A DNA stretch of 64,000 nucleotides from an uncultured Bacteroidales bacterium (GCA_902779535.1 CACZBX010000014.1:1-64000); one strand, 5' to 3'; shown: positions 52,903 to 62,155, counted from the first letter of the stretch. Translations and numbers: made by a program. The notes: a model not told the origin generated them from the letters alone.

Positions 52903-54258
52903 TTATTGATCTATATATGCTACACCATTATAATATCTTACTACTGCTTGTTTAATGAGGTACTTGTAGAGTGAGTTCATCTCGTCGGCTTGTGCCTTCA
53001 GGTAGTTATTGCTTGCCGTCTGGAACTCCAGTGGTGAGATGAGGCCTTGCTCTAATTTCTTACGGTTGAGTTGGTAAGCCTCCTCCTGTACTTCGGCCTT
53101 ATGTTGTGCCTGCAAGTAGGCTGTGGCTGTGCCGTCACGGTCCAGGATAGCACGGCGTACCTCTGATTCGATATCCCGACGTTTCTGTTCCAATTCGGCA
53201 GTGGCTCTTCTGTAGGCATTCCGTTTCTTCGAGATGTTCGATGACCTGCTCAGTCGATCCCAGAGTGGAATGGAGAGTGACATCTCTACATATTCTCCTC
53301 GGTTGTTACGGAACTGTTTATTGAACGAGGCTGTCTGTGCTCCTTCATAGGTATAATAGCTGGTGTTCCAACCTGCATAGATTCCTATGGTAGGAAGCAG
53401 TTGCCATTTGGCCGTGTTCAGTTCCCTGCGGGCGTTCAGCTGTTTCCAAGTAGATATCTGTACTTCTGGATTATGTGTCAAGGCATAATCCACAGCATTC
53501 TCAACATTTTCCATTGGTTCCAGAGATGTGGGTTTTACATCTGTCTCTATTTTTAGTTCCTCTCCTTCTGGCCAGAACATCAGGTCGGCCAGAATCATTC
53601 GCTGGTCCAAGTACATGTTGCGAGTATTGGTGAGGTCATACTGGCGGTCGGCCAGGTCGGCTTCCATCTGTACCACGTCGGCATGTCCTTTTTGTCCCAG
53701 TTCTTCTTGGCGGCGTGCCAGTTTCAATGAAGTCTCGGCCGACGCAACCTGCTCTTCATATACGGCTGTCAGTCGTTGATAGTATGCCACATTGTAGTAA
53801 GCCTCCATCACGGCCAGACAAATATCGGCTTCGGCCTGCTTCTCTTCCGACTTGGCTATGAGCATGCTCGTTTTAGAGATTTTGTAGTTGTTCACAGCTT
53901 TGAAGCCGTCGAAGAGATCGTATCCCAGACTGATAGAATAGTTGTTATGAAAAGAAGTAGTAGTGAAATAGGTATTAGTCTGTGGGTCGATGCTACGGCC
54001 GAAGTTATAGTATGCATAGGTTTGTGCATTGATATTAGGCGTGAACAATGTTAAAGCAGCATTACGGCGATCAATGCGTGCATCGCTGATGTTCGCCTTC
54101 TGGATTTGCATCTTGGTTGAGTTGGAGATGGCATACTGCATGCAGTCGTGCAGCGTCAGCACCTGATTGGTCGTATCGGCTGTTTGTGCCGAGACCTTCG
54201 TGAATCCAGCATAGGAACTGGCAGCAATCAAAACGGTTATTAATAGTTTGTTGTTCAT
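52903..54258 (-). CDS. TolC family outer-membrane efflux protein
   Basis: A 451-residue outer-membrane channel protein with a signal peptide (MNNKLLITVLIAASSYAGF to VSAQ). It has two OEP repeats rich in long helices: TLHDCMQYAISNSTKMQIQKANI and later NARRELNTAKWQLLPTIGIYAGW, with SISLGYDLFDGFKAV and MSLSIPLWDR typical strand regions. The ATG at 54258 is preferred because the longer frame to 54381 would cover the regulatory region and lacks a signal peptide. It is the first gene of the export operon, preceded by a sigma-54-like promoter and upstream operator sites. Confidence 0.93.
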   Translation of the reverse strand: MNNKLLITVLIAASSYAGFTKVSAQTADTTNQVLTLHDCMQYAISNSTKMQIQKANISDARIDRRNAALTLFTPNINAQTYAYYNFGRSIDPQTNTYFTTTSFHNNYSISLGYDLFDGFKAVNNYKISKTSMLIAKSEEKQAEADICLAVMEAYYNVAYYQRLTAVYEEQVASAETSLKLARRQEELGQKGHADVVQMEADLADRQYDLTNTRNMYLDQRMILADLMFWPEGEELKIETDVKPTSLEPMENVENAVDYALTHNPEVQISTWKQLNARRELNTAKWQLLPTIGIYAGWNTSYYTYEGAQTASFNKQFRNNRGEYVEMSLSIPLWDRLSRSSNISKKRNAYRRATAELEQKRRDIESEVRRAILDRDGTATAYLQAQHKAEVQEEAYQLNRKKLEQGLISPLEFQTASNNYLKAQADEMNSLYKYLIKQAVVRYYNGVAYIDQ

Positions 54259-54290
54259 TACTTCGTTTATTTGTTTTATGCCAAAGTAAG

Positions 54291-54306
54291 AACATAAACC
54301 ATGCCA
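54291..54306 (-). promoter_or_regulatory. Sigma-54-like -24/-12 promoter for export operon
   Basis: On the minus strand the sequence TTGGCATGGTTTATGTT resembles the sigma-54 consensus TGGCAC-N5-TTGCA. The -24 half is good (TTGGCATG); the -12 half keeps TG but has GT where GC is expected, with the correct ten-base spacing after GG. A start near 54281 would give a ~22-base leader before the tolC ATG. No TAnnTTTG box is present here. The neighbouring NtrC-type regulator makes sigma-54 use likely. Confidence 0.5.
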
Positions 54307-54350
54307 AAGTTGTAATGTGCTGGTATACAGGTATGTAATGAATTTGTAAA

Positions 54351-54400
54351 TGTGTAAAGTGTTGTAAAGTCCTTTACACATTTTACACTTTCTTTACACA
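54351..54400. promoter_or_regulatory. Cluster of TGTGTAAAG/CTTTACACA operator half-sites (putative enhancer)
   Basis: Between the kinase stop and tolC are TGTGTAAAG (54351-54359), the perfect palindrome TGTAAAGTCCTTTACA (54363-54378), TTTTACACTTT (54381-54391) and CTTTACACA (54392-54400). They lie ~70-120 bases upstream of the predicted sigma-54 start, the normal place for an NtrC-type activator enhancer. Binding by the adjacent regulator is inferred. Confidence 0.65.
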
Positions 54401-54409
54401 TTCATGAGC

Positions 54410-55291
54410 TTACCTGAAGCGTAGTTCGAAGGTTGTCTGCTTGGCATCGCTGTGCAACAGCGCGATGCTGCCGTTATGGTTGCGCATGATCTGGCGAGAG
54501 ATGCTCAAGCCGATGCCAGAACCTTCTTTCTTAGTCGTAAAGAAAGGAATGAAGATTTGTTCTTGACTGCTTATGGGGATGGGTGCTCCATCGTTGCTAA
54601 CGTGGATGATGAGTTCATCATCTTGTCCCAGCTTGGCAAAGATGTCGATGTGCTTTGCGCCTGCTTGCAGGGCGTTTTTGATCAGGTTGATGAAAATTTG
54701 GGAGATCTGTCCTTCATCGGCATAGACCATTAAGTCTGGCTCCGCCGGCCGATAGGTGCAAGTGGCGTTGTTGGAGGCCACCAGTTCGCTGTTCAGTGAA
54801 ATCACCTTTTCTATAAGCTCCTTCAAATCCAAAGCCTTGCGGATGGGCTTGGCTACCCCACTAAGCTGGCGGTAGGACTGTACAAAGTCGATCAGGTTCT
54901 TTGAACTATCTGAGATCGTTTCCAGACCTGCTTTAATATTCAGCGTGCTCTGTCCACGTTCATCGATCGATTGTGCCATGGCATTGCTTAGCGAGGCAAT
55001 GGGTGATACGGTATTCATGATCTCATGAGTAAGCACGCGGATCAGTTTGGTCCATGAGTCTTGTTCATGGGCCTGGCGTTGCTGTTCGAAGATGGTGCGT
55101 ATGCGGTTCAGCGTACGGTTGAATTTACTTTTATCTTGAAAGCGGAAATTGAGTTCGCCGTCTTCCAAGGCATCCATCATGTAGGCTATCTTTTGGATGT
55201 CTTTGCGACGCACATGAATTGTGACCACCACCGCAACCACGATGGCTACGATGATAATCGCTGCTATCATATGTCCGACAGTGAATGTCAT
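54410..55291 (-). CDS. Sensor histidine kinase, minimal membrane-anchored form
   Basis: The 293-residue kinase has a single N-terminal TM (residues ~5-27) and no periplasmic sensor domain. A short region leads to the H-box LTHEIMNTVSPI (phospho-accepting His89), then the HATPase: N-box INLIKNALQAG, G1 region ISNDGAPIP-like, and G2 GSGIGLSISRQIM. The N-x-x-x-P after the His is typical of NtrB/NtrY-like kinases paired with sigma-54 regulators. The signal is probably sensed in or at the membrane, perhaps through the exporter itself (inference). It overlaps the regulator gene by four bases. Confidence 0.93.
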   Translation of the reverse strand: MTFTVGHMIAAIIIVAIVVAVVVTIHVRRKDIQKIAYMMDALEDGELNFRFQDKSKFNRTLNRIRTIFEQQRQAHEQDSWTKLIRVLTHEIMNTVSPIASLSNAMAQSIDERGQSTLNIKAGLETISDSSKNLIDFVQSYRQLSGVAKPIRKALDLKELIEKVISLNSELVASNNATCTYRPAEPDLMVYADEGQISQIFINLIKNALQAGAKHIDIFAKLGQDDELIIHVSNDGAPIPISSQEQIFIPFFTTKKEGSGIGLSISRQIMRNHNGSIALLHSDAKQTTFELRFR

Positions 55292-56649
55292 AAGCCATAT
55301 TTCTTTAGTTTGGCGTACAGGGTAGGCCGGCTCACACCCAGCATCTTGGCAGCTGCCGAGATGTTCCCGCCTGAGCGTTCCATCGCTTTACGTACCAGAT
55401 GTTCCTCATCCTCGTTGCTCAGGGATCTGAAGTTGTTCGTATTCGGTTGGGCTGTCTGACCATGGTCGAGTTTGATGTCTTTGGCTGTCAAGGTAGTGCC
55501 TTCCGACAGGATGACTGCTTTCTCCATGCAGTTTTGCAGTTCACGGATGTTACCTCCCCATCGGTAGTCTTTCAGCATTTCGGCAACGTTCTCATCAAGT
55601 GAGTTCAAAGGCCGGTGATACTTCTCTGCATAGCGTTTCAAGAACAATTGGGCCAGTGGTACGATGTCTTCTTTTCGCTCGCGCAAGGGTGGTAGTGCGA
55701 TGTGAACCGTGTTAATGCGGTAGTAGAGATCCTCACGGAAGCGACCTTCATACACCAGTGATTCCAGGTTCATGTTGGTCGCACAGATCAGGCGTATGTT
55801 CACAGGGATTGTCTTGGATCCTCCCACCCGCACGATGCTGCGGTTTTGTATGGCGCGTAGTAACTTGGCTTGCAGGTGTAGGGGGATGTTACCTATCTCA
55901 TCGAGGAAGAGCGTACTGCCATCGGCTTGCTCGAATTTTCCCGTATGGTCGGTATGAGCATCTGTAAAGGCTCCTTTTACATGGCCAAAGAGTTCGCTTT
56001 CAAACAAGGTCTCCGGGATGGCTCCAGCGTCTACGGCCACCATGGCTTTGCCATTTCGCAGACTGTGTTTATGGATTTCCTGTGCCAGCACATCTTTACC
56101 TGTACCGTTCTCACCCGTAATGAGGACGGTGGCATCAGTGGGAGCTATCTTGGAAATCGTTCTTTCTATCTCTCTCATGGCCAGGGTGGAACCCCAGAAC
56201 ATGGGACTGCTAGAAGTGTTGGCATCACTGGTTTTCTTATCAGTGGTCTGAGTGTTCTTGCTCCGTGCCTTGTCTCGTGCAGCACTCAGCACCTCCACCA
56301 GTTTCGTGTTATCCCAAGGTTTCACGATAAAGTCGAATGCTCCACGCTTCATGCCCTCAACTGCCAGTTGGATATCGGCGTATGCCGTGAACAGCACCAC
56401 TTCTACATCGGGTGCCATTTTCTTGAGTTCTGATGTCCAGTATAATCCTTCGTTACCCGTGTTGATGGAGGCGTTGAAATTCATGTCGAGCAGCACCACA
56501 TCAGGGTGGTATTGCTCAAGGGTTGTCATCAGCATGGATGGACTGGGGATGGTCTTTACTTCAGAGAAATACATCGGTAAGAGTATCTCCAGCGTCCTAC
56601 GTATGTTCGTATTGTCATCAACAACCAATATATTTCCACTTTTCGACAT
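55288..56649 (-). CDS. Sigma-54-dependent response regulator (NtrC family)
   Basis: A 453-residue activator. The receiver domain carries the phospho-acceptor Asp55 (VVLLDMNF), the switch Thr in VVLFTAYAD and the Lys in FIVKPWDN. The AAA+ domain has Walker A GENGTGKD (~180), the sigma-54-contacting loop as GAFTDA rather than GAFTGA (~224-229), Walker B STLFLDEIG and an R-finger region. The C-terminal Fis-type HTH ends GNISAAAKMLGVSRPTLYAK. It likely activates the tolC-led operon through the half-site cluster downstream. It has its own housekeeping-type promoter and is co-transcribed with the kinase. Confidence 0.95.
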   Translation of the reverse strand: MSKSGNILVVDDNTNIRRTLEILLPMYFSEVKTIPSPSMLMTTLEQYHPDVVLLDMNFNASINTGNEGLYWTSELKKMAPDVEVVLFTAYADIQLAVEGMKRGAFDFIVKPWDNTKLVEVLSAARDKARSKNTQTTDKKTSDANTSSSPMFWGSTLAMREIERTISKIAPTDATVLITGENGTGKDVLAQEIHKHSLRNGKAMVAVDAGAIPETLFESELFGHVKGAFTDAHTDHTGKFEQADGSTLFLDEIGNIPLHLQAKLLRAIQNRSIVRVGGSKTIPVNIRLICATNMNLESLVYEGRFREDLYYRINTVHIALPPLRERKEDIVPLAQLFLKRYAEKYHRPLNSLDENVAEMLKDYRWGGNIRELQNCMEKAVILSEGTTLTAKDIKLDHGQTAQPNTNNFRSLSNEDEEHLVRKAMERSGGNISAAAKMLGVSRPTLYAKLKKYGL

Positions 56650-56681
56650 AACCTTTGTGATATGATTTGATTAGCTCAGAG

Positions 56682-56689
56682 CAAAGGTA
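56682..56689 (-). promoter_or_regulatory. Promoter -7 box for regulator-kinase operon
   Basis: Minus-strand TACCTTTG, perfect consensus, 33 bases upstream of the regulator ATG. This points to constitutive, sigma-70-type transcription of the two-component genes. Confidence 0.65.
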
Positions 56690-56779
56690 CAAAGATTTTG
56701 GTATTCCTGACAAATGTCTTGAAGATTAATAAGAATTAAGACAAGATTAGAGACAGGGTTCTGAGCCCTATTCATCGTT

Positions 56780-58183
56780 TTATTTAGTCAATTCTACACA
56801 TATTTTATCTTGAAGGTCGCGAGCTTTCCTGAGTTGCATGATGTTCTGGTTGATGATGACGAAAGCCAACTGATGGCCGTTCCGTGCCTTTACGTATCCA
56901 GCCAAGGAACTGACACCTCGCACTGACCCCGTCTTTGCCCGAACATTGTTGGCTGCCGGTGTCCCTCGCATTCGTCCTTTCAGTGTCCCATCAACGCCGG
57001 CGATCGGCAAGGCGTCATAGAGAGAGAGGAAAACGGGACGATGATAGTAGGCATACTTCAAGTATTCGACCATCAGCCGCGGTGATACATAATTATATAA
57101 GGAGATTCCGCTACCATCCACGATGTTATAATTGTCGGGATTCATGCCAATGGCTCCCCGCATGAAGGTATTGATGGCATCGGCTCCATCGGCCGAGCTG
57201 ATACCTTCCTTGCTGAATTGGTTTTTGGCATTGTGATAGTACATTGCTTCGGCACAGAGGTTGTTGCTTTCCTTCAGGGCTTCTTTCAGAACCTCCCGCA
57301 AGGGTCGGCTTAAGGTGATGATGGGTGTGAGATGAATGCTATCGTTTTCAGTCGGACAATCCAGATAATCGGTTGTTGCCACCCCAACTCCTCTTTCTTC
57401 GAGCCGCTCCCTCAGTGCATGCATGAAGAACGATTGTGAAGAGACCACGCTAAGTTTCGATTTAGTCTGCTTCGTTGCGTTGCCCGACACGGTGATCATG
57501 TTTCCATGTTCAAGCCAGTTGCGGGTAATGACCAGTTTCCCTGCATCTGGATCGTTGCTCACAGCCTGATTGTTTACCTGATAATAAGTGGAACGGGGAT
57601 AGCACTCCACCATTGGTGGTGTTCCGGGCTCTTGTGGAATCACGGTCACATCCACACATCCTTGGTTCAGCATCAAAGGCGACAGGTATGGTTGAAAAGA
57701 AGCGGGCGTATCATCCCACGACCAACCGGGCCCCCAGTAGATGGAGTCCATCATCGACACTTCTGCAGCAAGCGTGTCCGCAATATAACGAATGCCTACG
57801 CCGTGAATGGCATCGGCCAGGTGCGACAGGTCTTCATCCGAGAATAAGGGGTCAAAGCCACCGATGACATAGAGGTTACCGAACAGGGTGTCCTGGCGGA
57901 TTGTCCCCGAGTAACGTAATTGCGTGTCGAAGGTATAGTTTTCGGTGAGCCTCGCCAATGTGGTAACCGACGTGATAATTTTTTCGATGGATGCGGGACG
58001 ATACAGTTTTTCCGATTGATAATCGTAAAGGCTTCGTCCCTCGGTCAGGTCGAAGACGGTGATGCCAATTTCGGAAGTCTTTAGCACATCCGAGTTTACT
58101 AACGCGTCCAACCGCTGGCTGAGCGGTTGGGCGTTAAGCATATTGACTGCCAGAAGCAGGATTCCTATGAATAATGATCTCAT
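56780..58183 (-). CDS. dacB: D-alanyl-D-alanine carboxypeptidase/endopeptidase (PBP4, S13 family)
   Basis: A periplasmic low-molecular-weight class C penicillin-binding protein of 467 residues with signal peptide MRSLFIGILLLAVNMLNAQ. The three active-site motifs are present: SIEK (65-68), SNN in KESNNLCAEAM (~305) and KTG in RAKTGSVRGVSSLAGY (~415). A large insertion between the first and second motifs matches PBP4. It trims or cleaves peptidoglycan cross-links. Its ATG overlaps the lpdA stop by one base, so the two are coupled although functionally unrelated. Confidence 0.94.
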   Translation of the reverse strand: MRSLFIGILLLAVNMLNAQPLSQRLDALVNSDVLKTSEIGITVFDLTEGRSLYDYQSEKLYRPASIEKIITSVTTLARLTENYTFDTQLRYSGTIRQDTLFGNLYVIGGFDPLFSDEDLSHLADAIHGVGIRYIADTLAAEVSMMDSIYWGPGWSWDDTPASFQPYLSPLMLNQGCVDVTVIPQEPGTPPMVECYPRSTYYQVNNQAVSNDPDAGKLVITRNWLEHGNMITVSGNATKQTKSKLSVVSSQSFFMHALRERLEERGVGVATTDYLDCPTENDSIHLTPIITLSRPLREVLKEALKESNNLCAEAMYYHNAKNQFSKEGISSADGADAINTFMRGAIGMNPDNYNIVDGSGISLYNYVSPRLMVEYLKYAYYHRPVFLSLYDALPIAGVDGTLKGRMRGTPAANNVRAKTGSVRGVSSLAGYVKARNGHQLAFVIINQNIMQLRKARDLQDKICVELTK

Positions 58184-59523
58184 TAAAACTCACGGAAAAT
58201 TTCACCGACGGTCGGGTGAGGGAAGACATATTGTTTCCATTCATTCACTTTCATACCCTTTTCGATGGCCATGCCTGCCAAGACAATCAGTTCGGAGGCC
58301 GGATTCCCCAGGATATGGGCACCCAGAACGGTGTCATCCTCGGCCAATACCAGCTTGCATACTCCGTTGACTCCTTCGTTCTCGGCAACAAAACGGCCGG
58401 AGAAGGCCATCGGCAACTTCACCACCTTGTGAGCAATACCCTTCTTTTCTGCTTCCTCTTCTGTCAGGCCGACGCCGGCAATCTCTGGGTTGGTGTACAC
58501 AACGCTAGGGATGGCACGATAACTCATCCGGTCATCCTGTCCGATGATGTGATGGATGGCTACTTCTGCTTCACGAACGGCGGTGTGGGCGAGCAGGGAA
58601 ACTCCATTCAAGTCGCCACAAACATAAACACCCGGTACGGACGACTGCATGTGTTCGTCAACCTTGATGTTCCGTCCGTTCAACTCCAGCTGCAGATTCT
58701 CCAATCCGAATCCGGTGGTTACTGGACGACGGCCGACACTCATCAGCAGTTTCTCTGCGGTGACGGATGCTGAGCCTTCTGCATTTTCGTACGATACGGT
58801 GAAGCCACTTTCATCTTGCGAGATGCCAACCACCTTCGCGCTTAGCAGGAATCGGATGCCACGCTTTGCATATTCCGCTTGCAGCATGGCCGACAGCTCT
58901 CTGTCCATCGGGCCGATTATCTTGTCGAGCATCTCCACGATGGTTACCTGAACGCCCAAAGAGGAGAAGAAAGAGGCGAACTCCATGCCGATGACGCCGC
59001 CGCCCACGATGACGAGCGATGCGGGGACCTCCTTGTTGTCCAAGGCTTCACGGTGAGTCCAGTAATCTACCTCGCTTACTCCAGGGATAGGAGGGACGAA
59101 GGTGTCGCTACCGGTACAGATGACCAGGTTTTCGCACGAGTATGTCTCTTCCTTGCATTGGATATGGTGAGCGTCGAGGATCTGTGCTTCTCCTTCGACA
59201 ATGGTGACATTCTCGGCTTTCAGCCTTGCCTTGATGCCCAGCACCAATTTACGAACTACCTTGGCTTTCCGCATGACGATTTGCTTCAGGTCGAACGATG
59301 ATTCTGGGACGGTGATACCATATTGTTTACCATGCTTGGTATAGTCAAAGATCTTTGCAGAGTAGAGCAAGGTCTTTGTCGGGATACATCCTTCGTTCAG
59401 ACAAACACCTCCTACGTTTTTCTTCTCAAAAAGGACCACGCTCAATCCGGCTTTTCCTGCACATTCAGCGGCTGTATAGCCTGCAGGACCGCCTCCGATG
59501 ATGGCAACTTGAAATTCATTCAT
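58183..59523 (-). CDS. lpdA: Dihydrolipoyl dehydrogenase
   Basis: The E3 flavoenzyme re-oxidises dihydrolipoamide in 2-oxoacid dehydrogenase or glycine cleavage complexes. The 446-residue protein has FAD-binding IIGGGPAGYTAAE (residues 8-20), the redox-active cysteine pair in GGVCLNEGCIPTK (Cys41, Cys46), NAD-binding IVGGGVIGMEFAS, GVYVCGDLNG and the C-terminal catalytic His-Glu in HPTVGEIF. No E1/E2 or glycine cleavage genes are adjacent, so the partner complex is elsewhere. Confidence 0.95.
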   Translation of the reverse strand: MNEFQVAIIGGGPAGYTAAECAGKAGLSVVLFEKKNVGGVCLNEGCIPTKTLLYSAKIFDYTKHGKQYGITVPESSFDLKQIVMRKAKVVRKLVLGIKARLKAENVTIVEGEAQILDAHHIQCKEETYSCENLVICTGSDTFVPPIPGVSEVDYWTHREALDNKEVPASLVIVGGGVIGMEFASFFSSLGVQVTIVEMLDKIIGPMDRELSAMLQAEYAKRGIRFLLSAKVVGISQDESGFTVSYENAEGSASVTAEKLLMSVGRRPVTTGFGLENLQLELNGRNIKVDEHMQSSVPGVYVCGDLNGVSLLAHTAVREAEVAIHHIIGQDDRMSYRAIPSVVYTNPEIAGVGLTEEEAEKKGIAHKVVKLPMAFSGRFVAENEGVNGVCKLVLAEDDTVLGAHILGNPASELIVLAGMAIEKGMKVNEWKQYVFPHPTVGEIFREF

Positions 59524-59629
59524 AGCATTGTTTTGTTTTAGTTATTTTTCTATTATTCATTAAGCGTTGCAAGTTACGAATTTTATTATTCCTTTCCGCA
59601 CATTTCCATGAAAATAAGAAACATTTTTA

Positions 59630-59637
59630 TATCTTTG
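59630..59637 (+). promoter_or_regulatory. Promoter -7 box for GH2 gene
   Basis: TATCTTTG, 22 bases before the ATG at 59659. Its position rules out the in-frame ATG at 59608 as the start. Confidence 0.65.
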
Positions 59638-59658
59638 TTCCAAACAAATTTAAACACC

Positions 59659-62112
59659 ATGAAAAAGGCAACGATGATTTTAGCCGTCCTCTTAGCGGCA
59701 GTGATGAATGTTACGACAAGTAACGCACAGGCATCCTTTGGTGAAGCAACCTTGTTCGATGACGGGTGGCTGTTCCAGCTGAAGGATTCTGCAGTGATGA
59801 ACCAAAGCAATTATGTTGACAGCCATTGGCGTCAACTCACGCTCCCTCACGACTGGTCGGTCGAAGGGACCTTGTCCCCCTCTTTGGCCAGTTGTACGGG
59901 TTACCTACCTGGTGGTATCGCTTGGTACCGCAAGCATTTCCAGGTCAATGACAAGGCCGACCGCCATTATATCTATTTCGAAGGTGTTTATAACCGGAGT
60001 GAGGTGTACCTGAACGGACATCTGTTGGGTAAGCGTCCGAACGGTTACGTGTCGTTTATGTATGATATGACTCCATATCTGAAGGAAGGCGATAACGTGC
60101 TGGCCGTACGGGTTGACCATAGCCGCTATGCCGACTCCCGCTGGTATTCCGGATCGGGTATTTACCGTGATGTGTGGCTGATCAGTGCTCCTAATACCCA
60201 TCTCTCGTTGTGGGGAACAGCATGGCGTGCTACGAAGATCAACAAGAACTCGGCTACCGTAGAGGTGGATATGGAAGTGGAGAAGCATGCTGCAGGCAAA
60301 GAGAACGTAACGATCAAGGCGACGCTCTTCGATGCCGATGGCAAGCAGGTGGCAAGCAAGCAGCAGAATGTGACGGTTTCCAGTGACAGCCACGCCAAGC
60401 GGACGATGACGCTGACAGTGGCTCGCCCAATCTTATGGAATCTGGACAGCCCGTACCTCTATACCCTGAAAACAGAACTGATCAGCAAGGGTCAGCGTAT
60501 CGATGGCGGTGAAACGAGGGTCGGACTCCGTACACTCCAGTTTGATGCGAACAAGGGATTTGCCTTGAACGGACAATGGATGAAGGTGAAGGGCGTATGT
60601 ATTCACCACGATGCAGGCGTTCTGGGATCGGCCGTTCCGCGCGAAGTATGGGAGCGTCGCCTCCAGAACCTGAAAGATATTGGTACCAATGCCATCCGTA
60701 TGAGCCACAACCCGCAGGCACCGGACGTATATGATCTATGTGATGAACTGGGATTGCTGGTGATGGACGAAGGATCGGATGAGTGGGAGTTCCCGAAACG
60801 GAAATGGATTGAAGGATGGAACCAGGGTACGCCGGGCTTTGACGGCACAGCCGACTTCTTCAATGAGTGGATCGAAACCGATGTGGCTGATATCGTGCGC
60901 CGCGACCGTAACCACCCATGTATCTTCCTATGGAGCGTGGGCAACGAGGTGGATTATCCGAACGACCCTTACTCACATCCTATCTTGAATGGAACCACCA
61001 TCAACCAACCGATGTTCGGTGGCTACAAACCGGACGCTCCGGATGCCATGCGCATCGGTGAGATTGCGAAGCGATTGGCAGCTGTCATCCGCTCTATCGA
61101 CACCTCCCGTCCTACGACAGGTGCGTTGGCCGGCGTGGTCATGTCGAATCAGACAGGCTATCCAGAGGCCATCGATGTAGTAGGATACAATTATACGGAG
61201 AACCGTTACGATGAAGACCACCAGACTTATCCGAACCGGATCATCTACGGTAGCGAGACCAGCTCGGGCATTCAGGCTTGGAGGGCTGTGGAAGAGCGGG
61301 ACTTCATCTTCGGCCAGTTTATCTGGACGGGATTGGATTATCTGGGAGAGTCCGGGCGTTGGCCTTCACGAGGAATGGGAACCGGCCTGTTGGATTTCTG
61401 CGGTTTCCCGAAACCGAATGGATACCTTCGTGCTTCCTTGTGGCTGGACAAGCCGATGACATATCTGACGACTTACTCCATGTCGATGTTCAATATGGGC
61501 GGCCGTCAACGCCGAGGTGGTATGCGTAACGTTGCTTTTGCAGCCGGACTGGATGTCTGGAACTATGAAGCCGGCGAGACCGTCCGCGTGGTATGTTATA
61601 CGAATTCACCGCAAGCCCGTCTGACCTTGAACGGGAAGGTGGTAGGCGAGATGAAGCCATACGACAAGGCGTCGGGCCTGATTTTCTGGGATATCCCTTA
61701 CGAAGCCGGTACGCTGAAGGCGGAGAGTTGCGACGCACAGGGTAATGTCGTTTCCAGCTATGAGGTAAAGACGTCGGGTCTGCCTTATCAGATCAAGGCT
61801 ACGGTCGACAAGGCTGAACTGAAGAAGGAGCGTGGTACGGCTCATGTCTTGATTGAAATCGTTGACGACAAAGGCAATCCGGTTCGCCTGGCCGACAATA
61901 ATATCGTTTGTATGACGGAAGGGCCGGTGAAGTTGTTAGGACTGGAAGGAGCCGACAATACGGATATGGGCAATTACCGCGATAACATGCAGCGCGTCTA
62001 TCACGGACGTCTGATTGCGTATGTACAGGCTACCGGTGAGGCTGGCGCTGCAAAGGTCAAGCTGTCTTCGCCGATGCTCAAGGGTGCCGAAGTCACCATC
62101 AATGTGAAATGA
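59659..62112 (+). CDS. Secreted glycoside hydrolase family 2 enzyme (beta-galactosidase-like)
   Basis: An 817-residue exported enzyme with signal peptide MKKATMILAVLLAAVMNVTTSNAQ. Domain order is typical of GH2: jelly-roll sugar-binding domain (LTLPHDWSVEG, YFEGVYNRSEVYLNG), immunoglobulin-like domain, then the TIM barrel with RMSHNPQAPDVYDLCDELG, acid/base Glu in WSVGNEVDYP and nucleophile Glu in IYGSETSS, followed by beta-sandwich domains. Substrate could be a beta-galactoside or another beta-linked sugar; GH2 motifs alone do not decide. It stands alone, without SusCD partners. A strong hairpin terminator follows. Confidence 0.92.
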   Translation: MKKATMILAVLLAAVMNVTTSNAQASFGEATLFDDGWLFQLKDSAVMNQSNYVDSHWRQLTLPHDWSVEGTLSPSLASCTGYLPGGIAWYRKHFQVNDKADRHYIYFEGVYNRSEVYLNGHLLGKRPNGYVSFMYDMTPYLKEGDNVLAVRVDHSRYADSRWYSGSGIYRDVWLISAPNTHLSLWGTAWRATKINKNSATVEVDMEVEKHAAGKENVTIKATLFDADGKQVASKQQNVTVSSDSHAKRTMTLTVARPILWNLDSPYLYTLKTELISKGQRIDGGETRVGLRTLQFDANKGFALNGQWMKVKGVCIHHDAGVLGSAVPREVWERRLQNLKDIGTNAIRMSHNPQAPDVYDLCDELGLLVMDEGSDEWEFPKRKWIEGWNQGTPGFDGTADFFNEWIETDVADIVRRDRNHPCIFLWSVGNEVDYPNDPYSHPILNGTTINQPMFGGYKPDAPDAMRIGEIAKRLAAVIRSIDTSRPTTGALAGVVMSNQTGYPEAIDVVGYNYTENRYDEDHQTYPNRIIYGSETSSGIQAWRAVEERDFIFGQFIWTGLDYLGESGRWPSRGMGTGLLDFCGFPKPNGYLRASLWLDKPMTYLTTYSMSMFNMGGRQRRGGMRNVAFAAGLDVWNYEAGETVRVVCYTNSPQARLTLNGKVVGEMKPYDKASGLIFWDIPYEAGTLKAESCDAQGNVVSSYEVKTSGLPYQIKATVDKAELKKERGTAHVLIEIVDDKGNPVRLADNNIVCMTEGPVKLLGLEGADNTDMGNYRDNMQRVYHGRLIAYVQATGEAGAAKVKLSSPMLKGAEVTINVK

Positions 62113-62155
62113 TAAAGAGAGGTAATCCTCGTACATTGACACAATGTATTTCAAG

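Noticed and set aside
56750..56779. Terminator after dacB
   Set aside because: AGGG/CCCT gives only about four stable pairs with a mismatch next to them, too weak to call.
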